A stretch of DNA of 49,646 nucleotides from an uncultured Collinsella sp. (GTDB lineage Bacteria > Actinomycetota > Coriobacteriia > Coriobacteriales > Coriobacteriaceae), in assembly GCA_902491895.1 (NCBI GenBank), contig CABUJH010000010.1:1-49646 (forward strand), written 5' to 3'. The position numbers and the translations under genes are program-made. Below, one piece after another: positions 8,723 to 17,100 of this stretch. Within the stretch, counting starts at the first letter, position 1. Each line of letters starts with the position of its first letter. Under the pieces are notes generated by a model. That model was given only the letters and a program-made list of their open reading frames with translations. It was not told the DNA's origin and did no database searches.

Positions 8723-9241
8723 TTACGCCCCAACGCGACGATACGTCACGAACTCATAATCGACACCTTCGTCGCCCTCACCCGCGGCAATCGTGGCAAC
8801 CCCGCCAGCCCGCGAAACTTCCCATGCAGGATCGGCATCCAAATTGGGAAAATACGTGTCCACGGGATGGACGCAGTGGTTATGCGTGACCTCGGCCTCC
8901 ACGCAGTACGGCAAAAATTGCCGATAGACATCGCCGCCGCCGATCACCCACGCAACGGGCTCATCGGCAACCGCAGCGAGCGCCTCGTCGATGCTATGCA
9001 CCACGTCGACGCCCTCGGGAGCAAAGCTCTCGTCGCGGGTGAGCACGATATTGCGGCGGTTCTTGAGCGGACGCCCACCGGGAAAACTCAGCAGGGTCTT
9101 GCGCCCCATAATGACCGGGCAACCTTTGGTGCACGCCACAAAATGGCGCATGTCGGCGCGATTGGACACCACCATATCGCCCTCGCACCCAATGCCCCAG
9201 TCGTCACACACGGCGACGATGGCAGATAGCTTACACGTCAT
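8723..9241 (-). CDS. folA: Dihydrofolate reductase
   Basis: Reduces dihydrofolate to tetrahydrofolate with NADPH, restoring the cofactor oxidised by thymidylate synthase. The 172 residues begin LSAIVAVCDDWGIG, the usual DHFR N-terminus. The folate-binding acidic residue is D30 (ADMRHF), and the NADPH motifs MGRKT and WVIGGGDVYRQF are present. The start is taken as the ATG at 9241, five bases after AGGTGG; a GTG at 9250 is possible. It follows thyA with almost no gap, so the two are surely co-transcribed. Confidence 0.93.
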   Translation of the reverse strand: MTCKLSAIVAVCDDWGIGCEGDMVVSNRADMRHFVACTKGCPVIMGRKTLLSFPGGRPLKNRRNIVLTRDESFAPEGVDVVHSIDEALAAVADEPVAWVIGGGDVYRQFLPYCVEAEVTHNHCVHPVDTYFPNLDADPAWEVSRAGGVATIAAGEGDEGVDYEFVTYRRVGA

Positions 9242-9250
9242 GAGCGCCAC

Positions 9251-10099
9251 CTACACCGCAATGGGAATGTTCCTGACCTGCGGGCCGTGCTCGTAGCCCT
9301 CGACGATGAGGTCATCTGTCGTAAACGCGTAGAAATCGTGCACGTCGGGGTTAAGCGTTACCTTGGGCGCCGCAAACTGCGGACGCTCGATAAGTTCGCG
9401 GACGATATCGACATGACGGTCGTAAATGTGGGCATCGGCAATCACATGCAACAGCTCGCCAGCGATCATATCGACCGACTGCGCGACCATCATCAGCAAA
9501 ATAGCGTACTGGCACACATTCCAGTTGTTGGCGGCTAAAATATCCTGACTGCGCTGGTTGAGAATCATGTTGAGCGTCGGTTTGTCGTCCTGTGGGCGCT
9601 GCGTAACGTTATAGGTCACGCTGTACGCGCACGGATACAGGTGCATCTCGGACAGGTCGCTAAACACATAGGTGTTCGTCATGATGCGGCGGCTGTACGG
9701 CGTGTTCTTAAGGTCGTACAGCACGCGGTCCATCTGGTCGAAATCGCCCTCGGCATAATGGCTCTTCTGGCCAATCTGATACCCATAGGCCTTGCCGATG
9801 GAACCGGTCTCGTCGGCCCACTCGTCCCAAATATGGCTGTTGAGGTCATGGACGTTATTTGACTTCTTTTGATAGATCCACAGGATCTCGTCCATGGCAG
9901 ACTTAAGCGCCGTGCGACGCAGGGTGAGCGCGGGGAACTCCTCACGCAGGTCGTAACGTGCCGTAACGCCAAAGTTTTTAATGGTATAGGCAGGGGTGCC
10001 ATCCTCCCACACCGGTCGGACCTTTTGCCCCTCGGTGGTGGTGCCATGGTCCAAAATATCGCGGCACATGGCTACAAACTGTTGATCAGCCTTGCTCAT
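9251..10099 (-). CDS. thyA: Thymidylate synthase
   Basis: Makes dTMP from dUMP using methylene-tetrahydrofolate. Length 282. The start ATG at 10099 follows AGGAGG at ideal spacing, although the frame stays open far upstream. SRR (136-138) binds the phosphate. The catalytic cysteine is C157 in YPCAY, where the most studied enzymes have PCH. The dUMP-binding block is QRSQD (182-186) followed by NNWNVCQYA, and HIYDRHVD is present. It resembles the Bacillus ThyA type more than the E. coli type. Operon with folA, which recycles the dihydrofolate it makes. Confidence 0.93.
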   Translation of the reverse strand: MSKADQQFVAMCRDILDHGTTTEGQKVRPVWEDGTPAYTIKNFGVTARYDLREEFPALTLRRTALKSAMDEILWIYQKKSNNVHDLNSHIWDEWADETGSIGKAYGYQIGQKSHYAEGDFDQMDRVLYDLKNTPYSRRIMTNTYVFSDLSEMHLYPCAYSVTYNVTQRPQDDKPTLNMILNQRSQDILAANNWNVCQYAILLMMVAQSVDMIAGELLHVIADAHIYDRHVDIVRELIERPQFAAPKVTLNPDVHDFYAFTTDDLIVEGYEHGPQVRNIPIAV

Positions 10100-10133
10100 T
10101 GACCCTCCTGTCAGTCGCCTATAAGCGAGGTTC

Positions 10134-10139
10134 ATTGTA
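10134..10139 (-). promoter_or_regulatory. Possible -10 box for thyA-folA
   Basis: Minus-strand TACAAT in the context GGGCTACAATG lies 35 bases upstream of the thyA start. The -35 side is GC-rich and unconvincing. It shares the intergenic space with the divergent DUF134 promoter. Confidence 0.35.
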
Positions 10140-10184
10140 GCCCAGGCGCACGCGGCCCCACAGCCCAAACATAAGCCCTCACTT

Positions 10185-10200
10185 TCTGACATATGCCAGA
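10185..10200. promoter_or_regulatory. Distal palindromic operator upstream of the DUF134 gene
   Basis: TCTGACATATGCCAGA is a 16-base palindrome with a single mismatched pair. It shares 13 of 16 bases with a second site 53 bases downstream. It lies upstream of the proposed -35 box, where looping or divergent control of thyA would also be possible (inference). Confidence 0.6.
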
Positions 10201-10206
10201 AATTCC

Positions 10207-10234
10207 TTGCGCAAATCCCCACGTTCGCTATTCT
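10207..10234 (+). promoter_or_regulatory. Predicted promoter of the DUF134-NifX gene
   Basis: TTGCGC (10207-10212), a 16-base spacer and TATTCT (10229-10234). RNA would start near 10241, inside the proximal palindrome, a classic position for repression. Confidence 0.5.
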
Positions 10235-10237
10235 ATT

Positions 10238-10252
10238 GTTGACATATGTCAG
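10238..10252. promoter_or_regulatory. Proximal palindromic operator at the predicted start of transcription
   Basis: Contains the perfect 12-base palindrome TGACATATGTCA, extended to TTGACATATGTCAGA. It lies 13 bases upstream of the start codon of a gene encoding its own DNA-binding domain, so autoregulation is the simplest reading. Confidence 0.6.
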
Positions 10253-10265
10253 ATTTGGAGAGTGC

Positions 10266-11030
10266 ATGGCAGGAAGACGCGAAAAACTGCGCCGCGTCGG
10301 GATCATCCCCGAATATCGCGGCTTTACCCCCGATGGCCTTGCCAGCGGAGACGCTATCGACATGACGGTCGACGAACTCGAGGTGCTGCGCCTCTGCGAC
10401 CTGGAAGGCCTCAATCAGGAGGCCGTAGCCCAGCAGATGGGCATCGCCCGCGCCACGGTGGCGGCCATCTGCAGCCGCGCGCATCGCAAGGTGGCAAACG
10501 CGCTGGTCAACGGTCGAGCACTCATCATCGAGGGCGGCAATATCGCGTACTCCCCCATCACCACGACGACGGCCGCATGGCCAACAAAGGAGGTCGGTAC
10601 CATGAGGGTGGCAACGACGTACGACAACGGCAATATCTTTATGCACTTTGGCCGCAGCGAGCAGTTCAAGATCTATGACATCCAGGATGGCAAGGTGCTC
10701 AACGAGCAGGTCGTAGGCACCGGCGGCACCGGTCACGGCGCCCTGGCGGGTCTGCTTGCCAACGGTGGCGTTGACACGCTCATTTGCGGCGGCATCGGCG
10801 GCGGGGCCATCAACGCGCTCACGCAGGCCGGCATCACGGTCTATGCGGGCGCCCAGGGCAGCTGCGATGCCTGCGTCGAGGCCCTCATTGCCGGCACGCT
10901 CGCTCAGACCGGCGAGGCAACCTGCGACTGCCATGGTCATGACCACGAGCACACCCATGAGCATGGCGAGTCCTGCGGCTGCCACGGCCATCACGAGCAC
11001 GAGGGCCACAAGGGCTGCGGCTGCCACTAA
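10266..11030 (+). CDS. Fusion of DUF134 helix-turn-helix and NifX/NifB-type domain with His/Cys-rich tail
   Basis: The 254 residues have three parts. Residues 1-~95 are a DUF134 (UPF0251) DNA-binding domain, with REKLRRVGIIPEYRGF and the helix-turn-helix LNQEAVAQQMGIARATVAAI (49-68). Residues 113-~215 are a domain of the dinitrogenase iron-molybdenum cofactor biosynthesis family (MRVATTYDNG, HFGRSEQFKIYDI, CGGIGGGA, GAQGSCDACVEA). Residues 220-254 are a metal-binding tail almost wholly of Cys, His, Gly and Glu. The start at 10266 follows GGAG (10257-10260); a longer frame from 10236 would run through the operator. Inside the gene AAAGGAGG (10586-10593) stands 8 bases before ATG 10602, the exact start of the NifX-like domain. 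A role in sensing metal or iron-sulfur status is inference. Confidence 0.88.
   Translation: MAGRREKLRRVGIIPEYRGFTPDGLASGDAIDMTVDELEVLRLCDLEGLNQEAVAQQMGIARATVAAICSRAHRKVANALVNGRALIIEGGNIAYSPITTTTAAWPTKEVGTMRVATTYDNGNIFMHFGRSEQFKIYDIQDGKVLNEQVVGTGGTGHGALAGLLANGGVDTLICGGIGGGAINALTQAGITVYAGAQGSCDACVEALIAGTLAQTGEATCDCHGHDHEHTHEHGESCGCHGHHEHEGHKGCGCH
10586..10604 (+). promoter_or_regulatory. Internal ribosome binding site and start codon within the DUF134-NifX gene
   Basis: AAAGGAGG, 8 bases, then ATG (10602), in frame. This is one of the best ribosome sites in the window and would yield a separate 142-residue NifX-like protein with the metal-binding tail but without the DNA-binding domain. Confidence 0.6.
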
Positions 11031-11093
11031 CGGCACGGCACCGCAAGCTCGGGGCGCGACGCTGAACGCAACCCAACAATCAAAGCCAACAAC

Positions 11094-11125
11094 AAAGGCC
11101 ACCCGGTATCTTCCGAGTGGCCTTT
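11094..11125. terminator. Inverted repeat between the DUF134 gene and ffh
   Basis: AAAGGCCAC and GTGGCCTTT form a 9-base stem at a convergent junction. The T-run is short on either side (TTT plus mixed bases), so it is a moderate bidirectional terminator. Confidence 0.6.
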
Positions 11126-11150
11126 GCCATATCAAGCTGGAATTACAGCC

Positions 11151-12626
11151 CTATTTCTTATTGCGCATCTGCGCTTCCATCTGGCGCAGCAGGTCCATAT
11201 CGGACTTAGGACCGCCCGTTCCCAGTCCGCCCATGCCGCCCAGACCCATGGCATCCAGACCGGGAATATTGGGCATGCGCATCTTCTTGCCCTTCTTACC
11301 CTTCTTGCCCTTCTTGCCGCCGGCCTGCGCCTGATTGGCCATCGTGCGCATGCGGCCCATCATCTTGTTCATCTCGCCCCACTGCTTCATAAGGCTATTG
11401 ACCTCGGTGGGGGTTACGCCGGCTCCCTTGGCAATACGGGCGCGGCGCTGGCCGTTGATGATGGAGGGACGCAGGCGCTCCTCCTTGGTCATCGACATGA
11501 TGATGGCCTCGTTCTTGTCGAAGATGCCCTCGTCCAGGTTGCCGCCCATCTGGTTGAGCGCGCGCTGGCCGCCGGGGAGCATGCCCAGAATGCCCTTCAT
11601 ACCGCCCATCTTCTTGACGGCCTTCATCTGGTCGAGCATATCGTTCATGGTAAAGCCCTCGCGCAGCATACGCTCGGCAGCCTCGAGCTGCTCGGCGTCG
11701 GCCGCCTCCTGGGCCTTCTCGATGATGCCGACAACATCGCCCATGCCCAAGATGCGCTTGGCCATGCGGTCGGGGTAGAACGGCTCCAGCGAATCGGGCT
11801 TCTCGCCCATGCTCACGAACTTGATGGGCTTGCCGGTCACCTGGCGCACGGAAAGCGCGCCGCCGCCACGGGCGTCGCCGTCGAGCTTGGAGATGATCAC
11901 GCCGTCAAAGTCGGTGCGATCGGCGAAGGTCGAAACGACGTTGACGATGTCCTGGCCGGTCATGGCGTCGACGACCATCAACACCTGGTCGGGCTTGACG
12001 GCCTTCTTGATGTCGACGGCCTCCTGCATCATCTGCTCGTCGATCTGCAGACGACCGGCGGTATCGACGATGACCACGTCGCGCAGGTGGTCGACGGCCT
12101 CCTGAATGGCGCCCTTGGCGATGTCGACCGGATGCTCGCCGTCACCGCGGAAGACCGGAACGCCGATCTCTCCACCGAGCGTGGCCAGCTGGTCGGCAGC
12201 TGCGGGACGGTAGACGTCGCACGCGGCGAGCAGAGGGGAGCGGCCCTGCTTCTTGAGCAGGTAGGCCAGCTTTACGGCCGCCGTAGTCTTACCGGAGCCC
12301 TGCAGGCCCACGAGCATGATGACATTGGGAATGCGGTTGCTAAAGACGAGCTTGCTCTCGGTGGAGCCGAGCATCTCGGTGAGCTCGTCGAGCACGATCT
12401 TGACGACGTTTTGCGCCGGCGACAGCGACTCCATGACCTCAGCGGTCATGCAGCGCTCCTTGGTCTTGGCGACAAACTCCTTGACGACCTTGAAGTTGAC
12501 GTCGGCCTCAAGCAGTGCCATGCGAATGTCGCGCATGGCCGAGGTAATATCGGCCTCGGTCAGCTTACCCTTGCCGCGCAGGCGGTCAAATGTGTCGTTG
12601 AGGCGATCGCTCAGAGAATCAAACAC
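11151..12626 (-). CDS. ffh: Signal recognition particle GTPase Ffh
   Basis: Binds signal sequences on ribosomes and delivers them to FtsY at the membrane. The 491 residues comprise an N domain; a G domain with GLQGSGKTT (107-115), DTAGR (188-192) and SKLDGDARGG (246-255); and a Met-rich M domain from about 330 that binds SRP RNA and signal peptide. A Lys/Gly run (KKGKKGKKGKK) is followed by a Met/Gly-rich C-terminus. The start is a GTG behind GGAG, 10 bases after the ftsY stop. SRP RNA itself was not found in the window. Last gene of the leftward block. Confidence 0.96.
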   Translation of the reverse strand: MFDSLSDRLNDTFDRLRGKGKLTEADITSAMRDIRMALLEADVNFKVVKEFVAKTKERCMTAEVMESLSPAQNVVKIVLDELTEMLGSTESKLVFSNRIPNVIMLVGLQGSGKTTAAVKLAYLLKKQGRSPLLAACDVYRPAAADQLATLGGEIGVPVFRGDGEHPVDIAKGAIQEAVDHLRDVVIVDTAGRLQIDEQMMQEAVDIKKAVKPDQVLMVVDAMTGQDIVNVVSTFADRTDFDGVIISKLDGDARGGGALSVRQVTGKPIKFVSMGEKPDSLEPFYPDRMAKRILGMGDVVGIIEKAQEAADAEQLEAAERMLREGFTMNDMLDQMKAVKKMGGMKGILGMLPGGQRALNQMGGNLDEGIFDKNEAIIMSMTKEERLRPSIINGQRRARIAKGAGVTPTEVNSLMKQWGEMNKMMGRMRTMANQAQAGGKKGKKGKKGKKMRMPNIPGLDAMGLGGMGGLGTGGPKSDMDLLRQMEAQMRNKK

Positions 12627-12636
12627 TAGTCACTCC

Positions 12637-13554
12637 TTAATTGGACTCGCCCACCAGGGCGCGGCAGAAATCTTTGGCATTGAACTCCTGCAGGTCATCG
12701 ACCTGCTCGCCCACGCCGATGCGCAGGATTGGGAGCTTGAGCTTCTCGGCAACGGCCATGGCGATACCGCCCTTAGCTGTGCCGTCCAGCTTTGTCATGA
12801 TAATACCGTCCAGACCCAACGCCTCGTTAAACTCGAGCGCCTGGTTCAGACCGTTTTGGCCTGTCGCGGCATCGATTACGAGTACGACCGAGACGGGCAT
12901 GGGGCCGGCGGCCATATTGGCGGCGCGCTTACGCGTCACGTTGACCACCTTGGCAAGCTCGCGCATGAGCTCGGGGCTCGTGTGCAGGCGACCGGCGGTG
13001 TCGATAAGCACCAGGTCGCTGCCGCGCTTGTCGGCCTCATCGAGCACGTCATAGCACACGCTCGCCGGATCGGAGCCGCGGTCGCGCTTGATGACGGGAA
13101 CGCCGGCGCGCTGGCCCCACACATCGAGCTGCTCGATGGCGGCGGCGCGGAAGGTATCGGCCGAACCGATCACGACGTTCTTGCCGCGGGCAGCCATAGC
13201 GCTCGCGATCTTGCCGACCGTCGTGGTCTTGCCGGCACCGTTAATACCCACAAACAGCACGCAGCTCGGCGTGTCGGAGAACGGATCGCGCTCGGCGGGC
13301 ACAAAATGCTGCTCGAGCTGCTCGGCCAGGGCGCGACGGAGTTGCGGAGCGGTCTTGAGGTTCTTCTTGGCCGCGGTATCGCGCAGGTCATCGGAGACCT
13401 GAATGGCGACCTCGGCGCCCATGTCACCCATGACGAGGGTGTCCTCTAGATCCTCCCAAAAATCCTCATCGACCTCGCCGCCAAAGTAAAAGACCTCGTT
13501 GAGGGCCTCGCGGCTGCGCTCAAGTCCGCGCGAGAGAGCATCGAAGAATCCCAT
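12637..13554 (-). CDS. ftsY: Signal recognition particle receptor FtsY
   Basis: Membrane-associated GTPase that docks Ffh-bound ribosomes to the translocon. The 305 residues hold a short N domain and a G domain with GINGAGKTT, the insertion-box sequence DTFRAAAIEQL, DTAGRLH and TKLDGTAKGG. The long acidic N-terminal extension of E. coli FtsY is absent, as is common outside proteobacteria. Its ATG shares one base with the smc stop (TAATG), so it is translationally coupled to smc, and ffh follows 10 bases later: both partners of the targeting pathway come from one message. Confidence 0.96.
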   Translation of the reverse strand: MGFFDALSRGLERSREALNEVFYFGGEVDEDFWEDLEDTLVMGDMGAEVAIQVSDDLRDTAAKKNLKTAPQLRRALAEQLEQHFVPAERDPFSDTPSCVLFVGINGAGKTTTVGKIASAMAARGKNVVIGSADTFRAAAIEQLDVWGQRAGVPVIKRDRGSDPASVCYDVLDEADKRGSDLVLIDTAGRLHTSPELMRELAKVVNVTRKRAANMAAGPMPVSVVLVIDAATGQNGLNQALEFNEALGLDGIIMTKLDGTAKGGIAMAVAEKLKLPILRIGVGEQVDDLQEFNAKDFCRALVGESN

Positions 13555-16500
13555 TATGCATTCACGACCTTTCCGGTTTCGCGATCAAGTTTTTGCGAGA
13601 CGACGCGGCTGACGCCGTCGGCTTGCATCGAGACGCCGTAGAGGACGTCAGCGTCCTCCATAGTACGGCGCTGATGCGAGATAACCAAGAGCTGCGTATC
13701 GGAACGCAAAACATCGAGCGCGCCGATGAGCTTGGACAGGTTGGCGTCATCGAGCGCCGCCTCGACCTCGTCCAGCACATAGAACGGCACCGTACGCGTG
13801 CGATACACGGCAAAGAGCAAGGCGAGCGCCGTCAGGCTCTTCTCGCCGCCCGACATGAGCATCATCTTGGTGATGCGCTTGCCGCGCGGCTGCGCCACGA
13901 CCTCGATGCCCGTCTCGGCAGGATGCTCGGGGTCGGTCATCTCCAGATGCGCCTGGCCACCCGGGAACAGCATGGCGAAGATCTCGCGGAAGTTCGCATC
14001 GACCTTCTCAAAGGTCACCAGGAAGGCCTTACGCATCTTACGGTCGATGGCCGCCGTGATCTTGGTGAGCGCCTTGCGTGCGCTCTCAAGATCGGCCAGC
14101 TGCTCCTCGATGTAATCGGCGCGGCGCTTGAGCTGCTCGTACTCCTCCATGGCAACCTGGTTCACAGGGCCCAGGTTGTTGATCTGGCGCACGAGCTGGT
14201 TGAGCTCGCGCTCGGCGGCATCGCGGTCGGTGGGCGCAGGAAGCATGAGCGCTTCCTCGAGCACCGTGGTGCCATCGGCGGTAATGGCCTTGATGGCCGC
14301 CTCTACCTGCACCTCGAGCTTACCGCGGGAGACCTTGAACTCATTTTGCGTCGCCGTGGCGGCATCGACCCGCTCCTTGGCGTGGGAGACCTCGGCCTTG
14401 GCGTCCTCGATAGTCTTCTTGAGCGAGGCCGAGTCAGCCTCCTCGAGCGAAGCCTGGTCACGCAGACGCGAGGCCCAATCCGACGCGCGCTCCAGCAGGG
14501 CCGAATAGCGCTCGTGCATGGGATCGACGCGCAGGCGCAGCAATTCGAGCGAGCGCGAGGCCTGGCGTGTTCCGCGGATACGGCGGTCGATGCCCTCCAG
14601 GCGATGCTCCAGATCGGGCACACGGCCCTTCAGCGAACGCAGGCGCTCGCTCGTCTGGGCCAGGCGCACCTTGGCATCGGCGAGCTTGCCGGCAGCCTCG
14701 GAATCGTCACGGCGCACGCGATCGAGTTCGTCGTTGGCTTCGGCAATCTGGAGACCCAGGTCGCTTGTCTGCGCACGGGCCTCGTCGCGCGAACGGGTGA
14801 GCTCGTCAACGCGCGGACGCGCAGCGCGAACGGCCTCGGCGGCCTGCTCGCGGCGCTTGGAGATACGCACGCGCTCGACCTCGGCATTGTTGGCGCTTTG
14901 CTCCAGGCGGCCGATCTCGGAAAGCAGCGAGCGGCGCTCGCCCTCAAGACGGGCAATCTCGCCGGCGGCATCGCCCTCGGCGGCACGCGCCTCCTCGACG
15001 GCCGCATTGACCTCGACGACCTGATCCGACACATGCTCAAACACGGCAGCCAGATCGGGCTCCAGACCCTCTAACTCGCGAATACGACGCTTGCGCTCCA
15101 GGGCACCCGAGGCCTCGCCGGCATCGAGTCCAACGCGCACCAGGCCGCCACAGCTCACGCGGGCGCCATCGGGAGTCACATAGGTCACACCGTCAACGAC
15201 TGGTGCCGCCAGCGCGGCAGCCAAGTCATCGACCACGTAATAGCCGCCAAGCAGGGCCTCGACAACCGGGCCATAACCGGAACGCACGGACAGACGATCG
15301 ACCAAACGCGAACCGGCAGCGCCCTTAGCAGCAGCACCGCCGCTCACGCCGCGCGCCATCAGCAGCGCCTCACCTGAGGCCTTCTTTTGGTCCAGAGCCG
15401 CACGGCCGGCACGCTCAAGCGTGGCGGCGTCATCAAACAGCAGGGCATCGATATCGCCGGCAAGCAGCTGCTCGACCAGACCCTCGAGCTCACGAGGGGC
15501 CTCGAGCACATCGCCCAGACGACCCGAGACATCATCGCCCAACGCGCCCATCAGACGGCTCACCAGCGGCGAGCTGTCAGCCATGCGGGCATCGAGCTTC
15601 TTTTGGCTCGCGAGCTCAGAGCGAACCTCGGACAGTTTATTGCGCGCCTCGCTCTCACGATTACGCAGGTCCTTCAACGCCGCACGGGCGACCTCGGTGG
15701 CCTCACGCGCATCGACCTGGGCTTGGCGAGCCTGATCGAGCGCACCTTCGAGCTCCTCAGCGCGGTCGCGACGGCTCTCGAGCGAGGCCGTGACCTCCTC
15801 GAGCTGCTCGTCGATCTGCTCCAGGCGCGAGGCGTACATGTTGTCCTCGACCTCGGCGTTGCTCAGCGAGTCCTTCACCTTGGCAAGCTCGAGCGCGGCG
15901 TTATCGGCCGCACGCTGCACATCGCGCTGCTCGCGCGTAAGCTGCGAAATCTGATTGTCGAGCGCAACGCGACGCTCGTGGAGCTGGGCGGCGGCAGGAG
16001 CAGCGGCGTCAACGTCGTCCTGGGCCTGCATGTGCGCACCGGTAACTTCCTCAAGCTGGGCACGCGCATCCTCGAGCTCCTCGACCACGCGACGACGCTG
16101 ATGTTCGGAGCTCGAAATCTGGCCGCGCATGTCGGACAGGCGCGACACCATGTTGTGGCCTTTTTCCTCGAGCAGGCGCATATCGGAGTTAATGCGGCCG
16201 ACCACGTCTTGCATATGGCGGCGCTGCTCGCCCAGATCGCCCACAAAAAGGCCCTTTTCCTCGAGCATGACCTGGAGCTTCTCGAGCTCGCGCTCCTTTT
16301 CGCCCAGGCGGTACTGCGCAAGCTCAAGCTCGGCAGCGCCCTCCTTGGAGCGGCTCTCCAGGTCGTTCCACTGCGACTGCAGCGAACGGAGCTCGTCGAC
16401 GGCCAGCATCTGCGTAAGCTCGTTCGCGCGCGAGGACAGCTCTTTGTACTTGCGCGCGCGATCGACCTGACGCTCCAGCGGCCGCAGCTGACGGGCGATC

Positions 16501-17090
16501 TCCTTATTGATGTCGCGGGCACGGGTCAGGTGCTCGTCCATCGATTTAATCTTTTTGAGCGCACGTTCCTTGCGGCGCTTGTGCTTGGAGATGCCGGCAG
16601 CCTCCTCGATCAGGGCGCGGCGCTCCTCGGGGCGGCTCTGCAAAATGGCGTCGAGCTTGCCCTGGCTGATGATGGAATGCGTATCCTTGCCCAGGCCCGA
16701 ATCGTGCAGGATGTCCTGAATGTCCATCAGGCGGCACGGGCTCGAGTTGATGAGGTACTCGCTTTCGCCCGAGCGATACATACGACGGGTGATGGCGACC
16801 TCGTCAAAGTCGACGGGCAGCATATGGTCCGAGTTATCGAGCACCAGCGTGACCTCGGCGACACCCACCGGCTTGCGCGCCGACGAGCCCGAGAAGATGA
16901 CGTCCTCCATGGCCTGGCCGCGCAGCTGCTTGGCACTCTGCTCGCCCAGGACCCACAGAATCGAGTCGGAGATGTTCGATTTTCCCGAGCCGTTGGGACC
17001 GACGATGACGGTCAGGCCCGGCTCAAATGACATATGGGCACGGTCGGCAAACGACTTGAACCCTTTGAGCGTGAGGGACTTGAGATACAC
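13554..17090 (-). CDS. smc: Chromosome segregation / condensation ATPase SMC
   Basis: Long coiled-coil ATPase that organises and helps separate the chromosome with ScpA/ScpB (not in this window). Length 1178 matches bacterial SMC. Walker A is GPNGSGKS (31-38). Two long coiled coils flank a Gly-containing hinge around residues 500-680. The C-terminal head has the signature MSGGEKSL and Walker B FYVLDEVEAALDD. The start is a GTG with GAGGA close upstream, 10 bases after rnc. The rnc-smc-ftsY-ffh order is widely conserved in Gram-positive bacteria. Confidence 0.97.
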   Translation of the reverse strand: MYLKSLTLKGFKSFADRAHMSFEPGLTVIVGPNGSGKSNISDSILWVLGEQSAKQLRGQAMEDVIFSGSSARKPVGVAEVTLVLDNSDHMLPVDFDEVAITRRMYRSGESEYLINSSPCRLMDIQDILHDSGLGKDTHSIISQGKLDAILQSRPEERRALIEEAAGISKHKRRKERALKKIKSMDEHLTRARDINKEIARQLRPLERQVDRARKYKELSSRANELTQMLAVDELRSLQSQWNDLESRSKEGAAELELAQYRLGEKERELEKLQVMLEEKGLFVGDLGEQRRHMQDVVGRINSDMRLLEEKGHNMVSRLSDMRGQISSSEHQRRRVVEELEDARAQLEEVTGAHMQAQDDVDAAAPAAAQLHERRVALDNQISQLTREQRDVQRAADNAALELAKVKDSLSNAEVEDNMYASRLEQIDEQLEEVTASLESRRDRAEELEGALDQARQAQVDAREATEVARAALKDLRNRESEARNKLSEVRSELASQKKLDARMADSSPLVSRLMGALGDDVSGRLGDVLEAPRELEGLVEQLLAGDIDALLFDDAATLERAGRAALDQKKASGEALLMARGVSGGAAAKGAAGSRLVDRLSVRSGYGPVVEALLGGYYVVDDLAAALAAPVVDGVTYVTPDGARVSCGGLVRVGLDAGEASGALERKRRIRELEGLEPDLAAVFEHVSDQVVEVNAAVEEARAAEGDAAGEIARLEGERRSLLSEIGRLEQSANNAEVERVRISKRREQAAEAVRAARPRVDELTRSRDEARAQTSDLGLQIAEANDELDRVRRDDSEAAGKLADAKVRLAQTSERLRSLKGRVPDLEHRLEGIDRRIRGTRQASRSLELLRLRVDPMHERYSALLERASDWASRLRDQASLEEADSASLKKTIEDAKAEVSHAKERVDAATATQNEFKVSRGKLEVQVEAAIKAITADGTTVLEEALMLPAPTDRDAAERELNQLVRQINNLGPVNQVAMEEYEQLKRRADYIEEQLADLESARKALTKITAAIDRKMRKAFLVTFEKVDANFREIFAMLFPGGQAHLEMTDPEHPAETGIEVVAQPRGKRITKMMLMSGGEKSLTALALLFAVYRTRTVPFYVLDEVEAALDDANLSKLIGALDVLRSDTQLLVISHQRRTMEDADVLYGVSMQADGVSRVVSQKLDRETGKVVNA

Positions 17091-17100
17091 GGTTCCTCGC

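Noticed and set aside
10100..10414. Longer N-terminus of thyA
   Set aside because: It would cross the divergent promoter and both operators; AGGAGG precedes ATG 10099.
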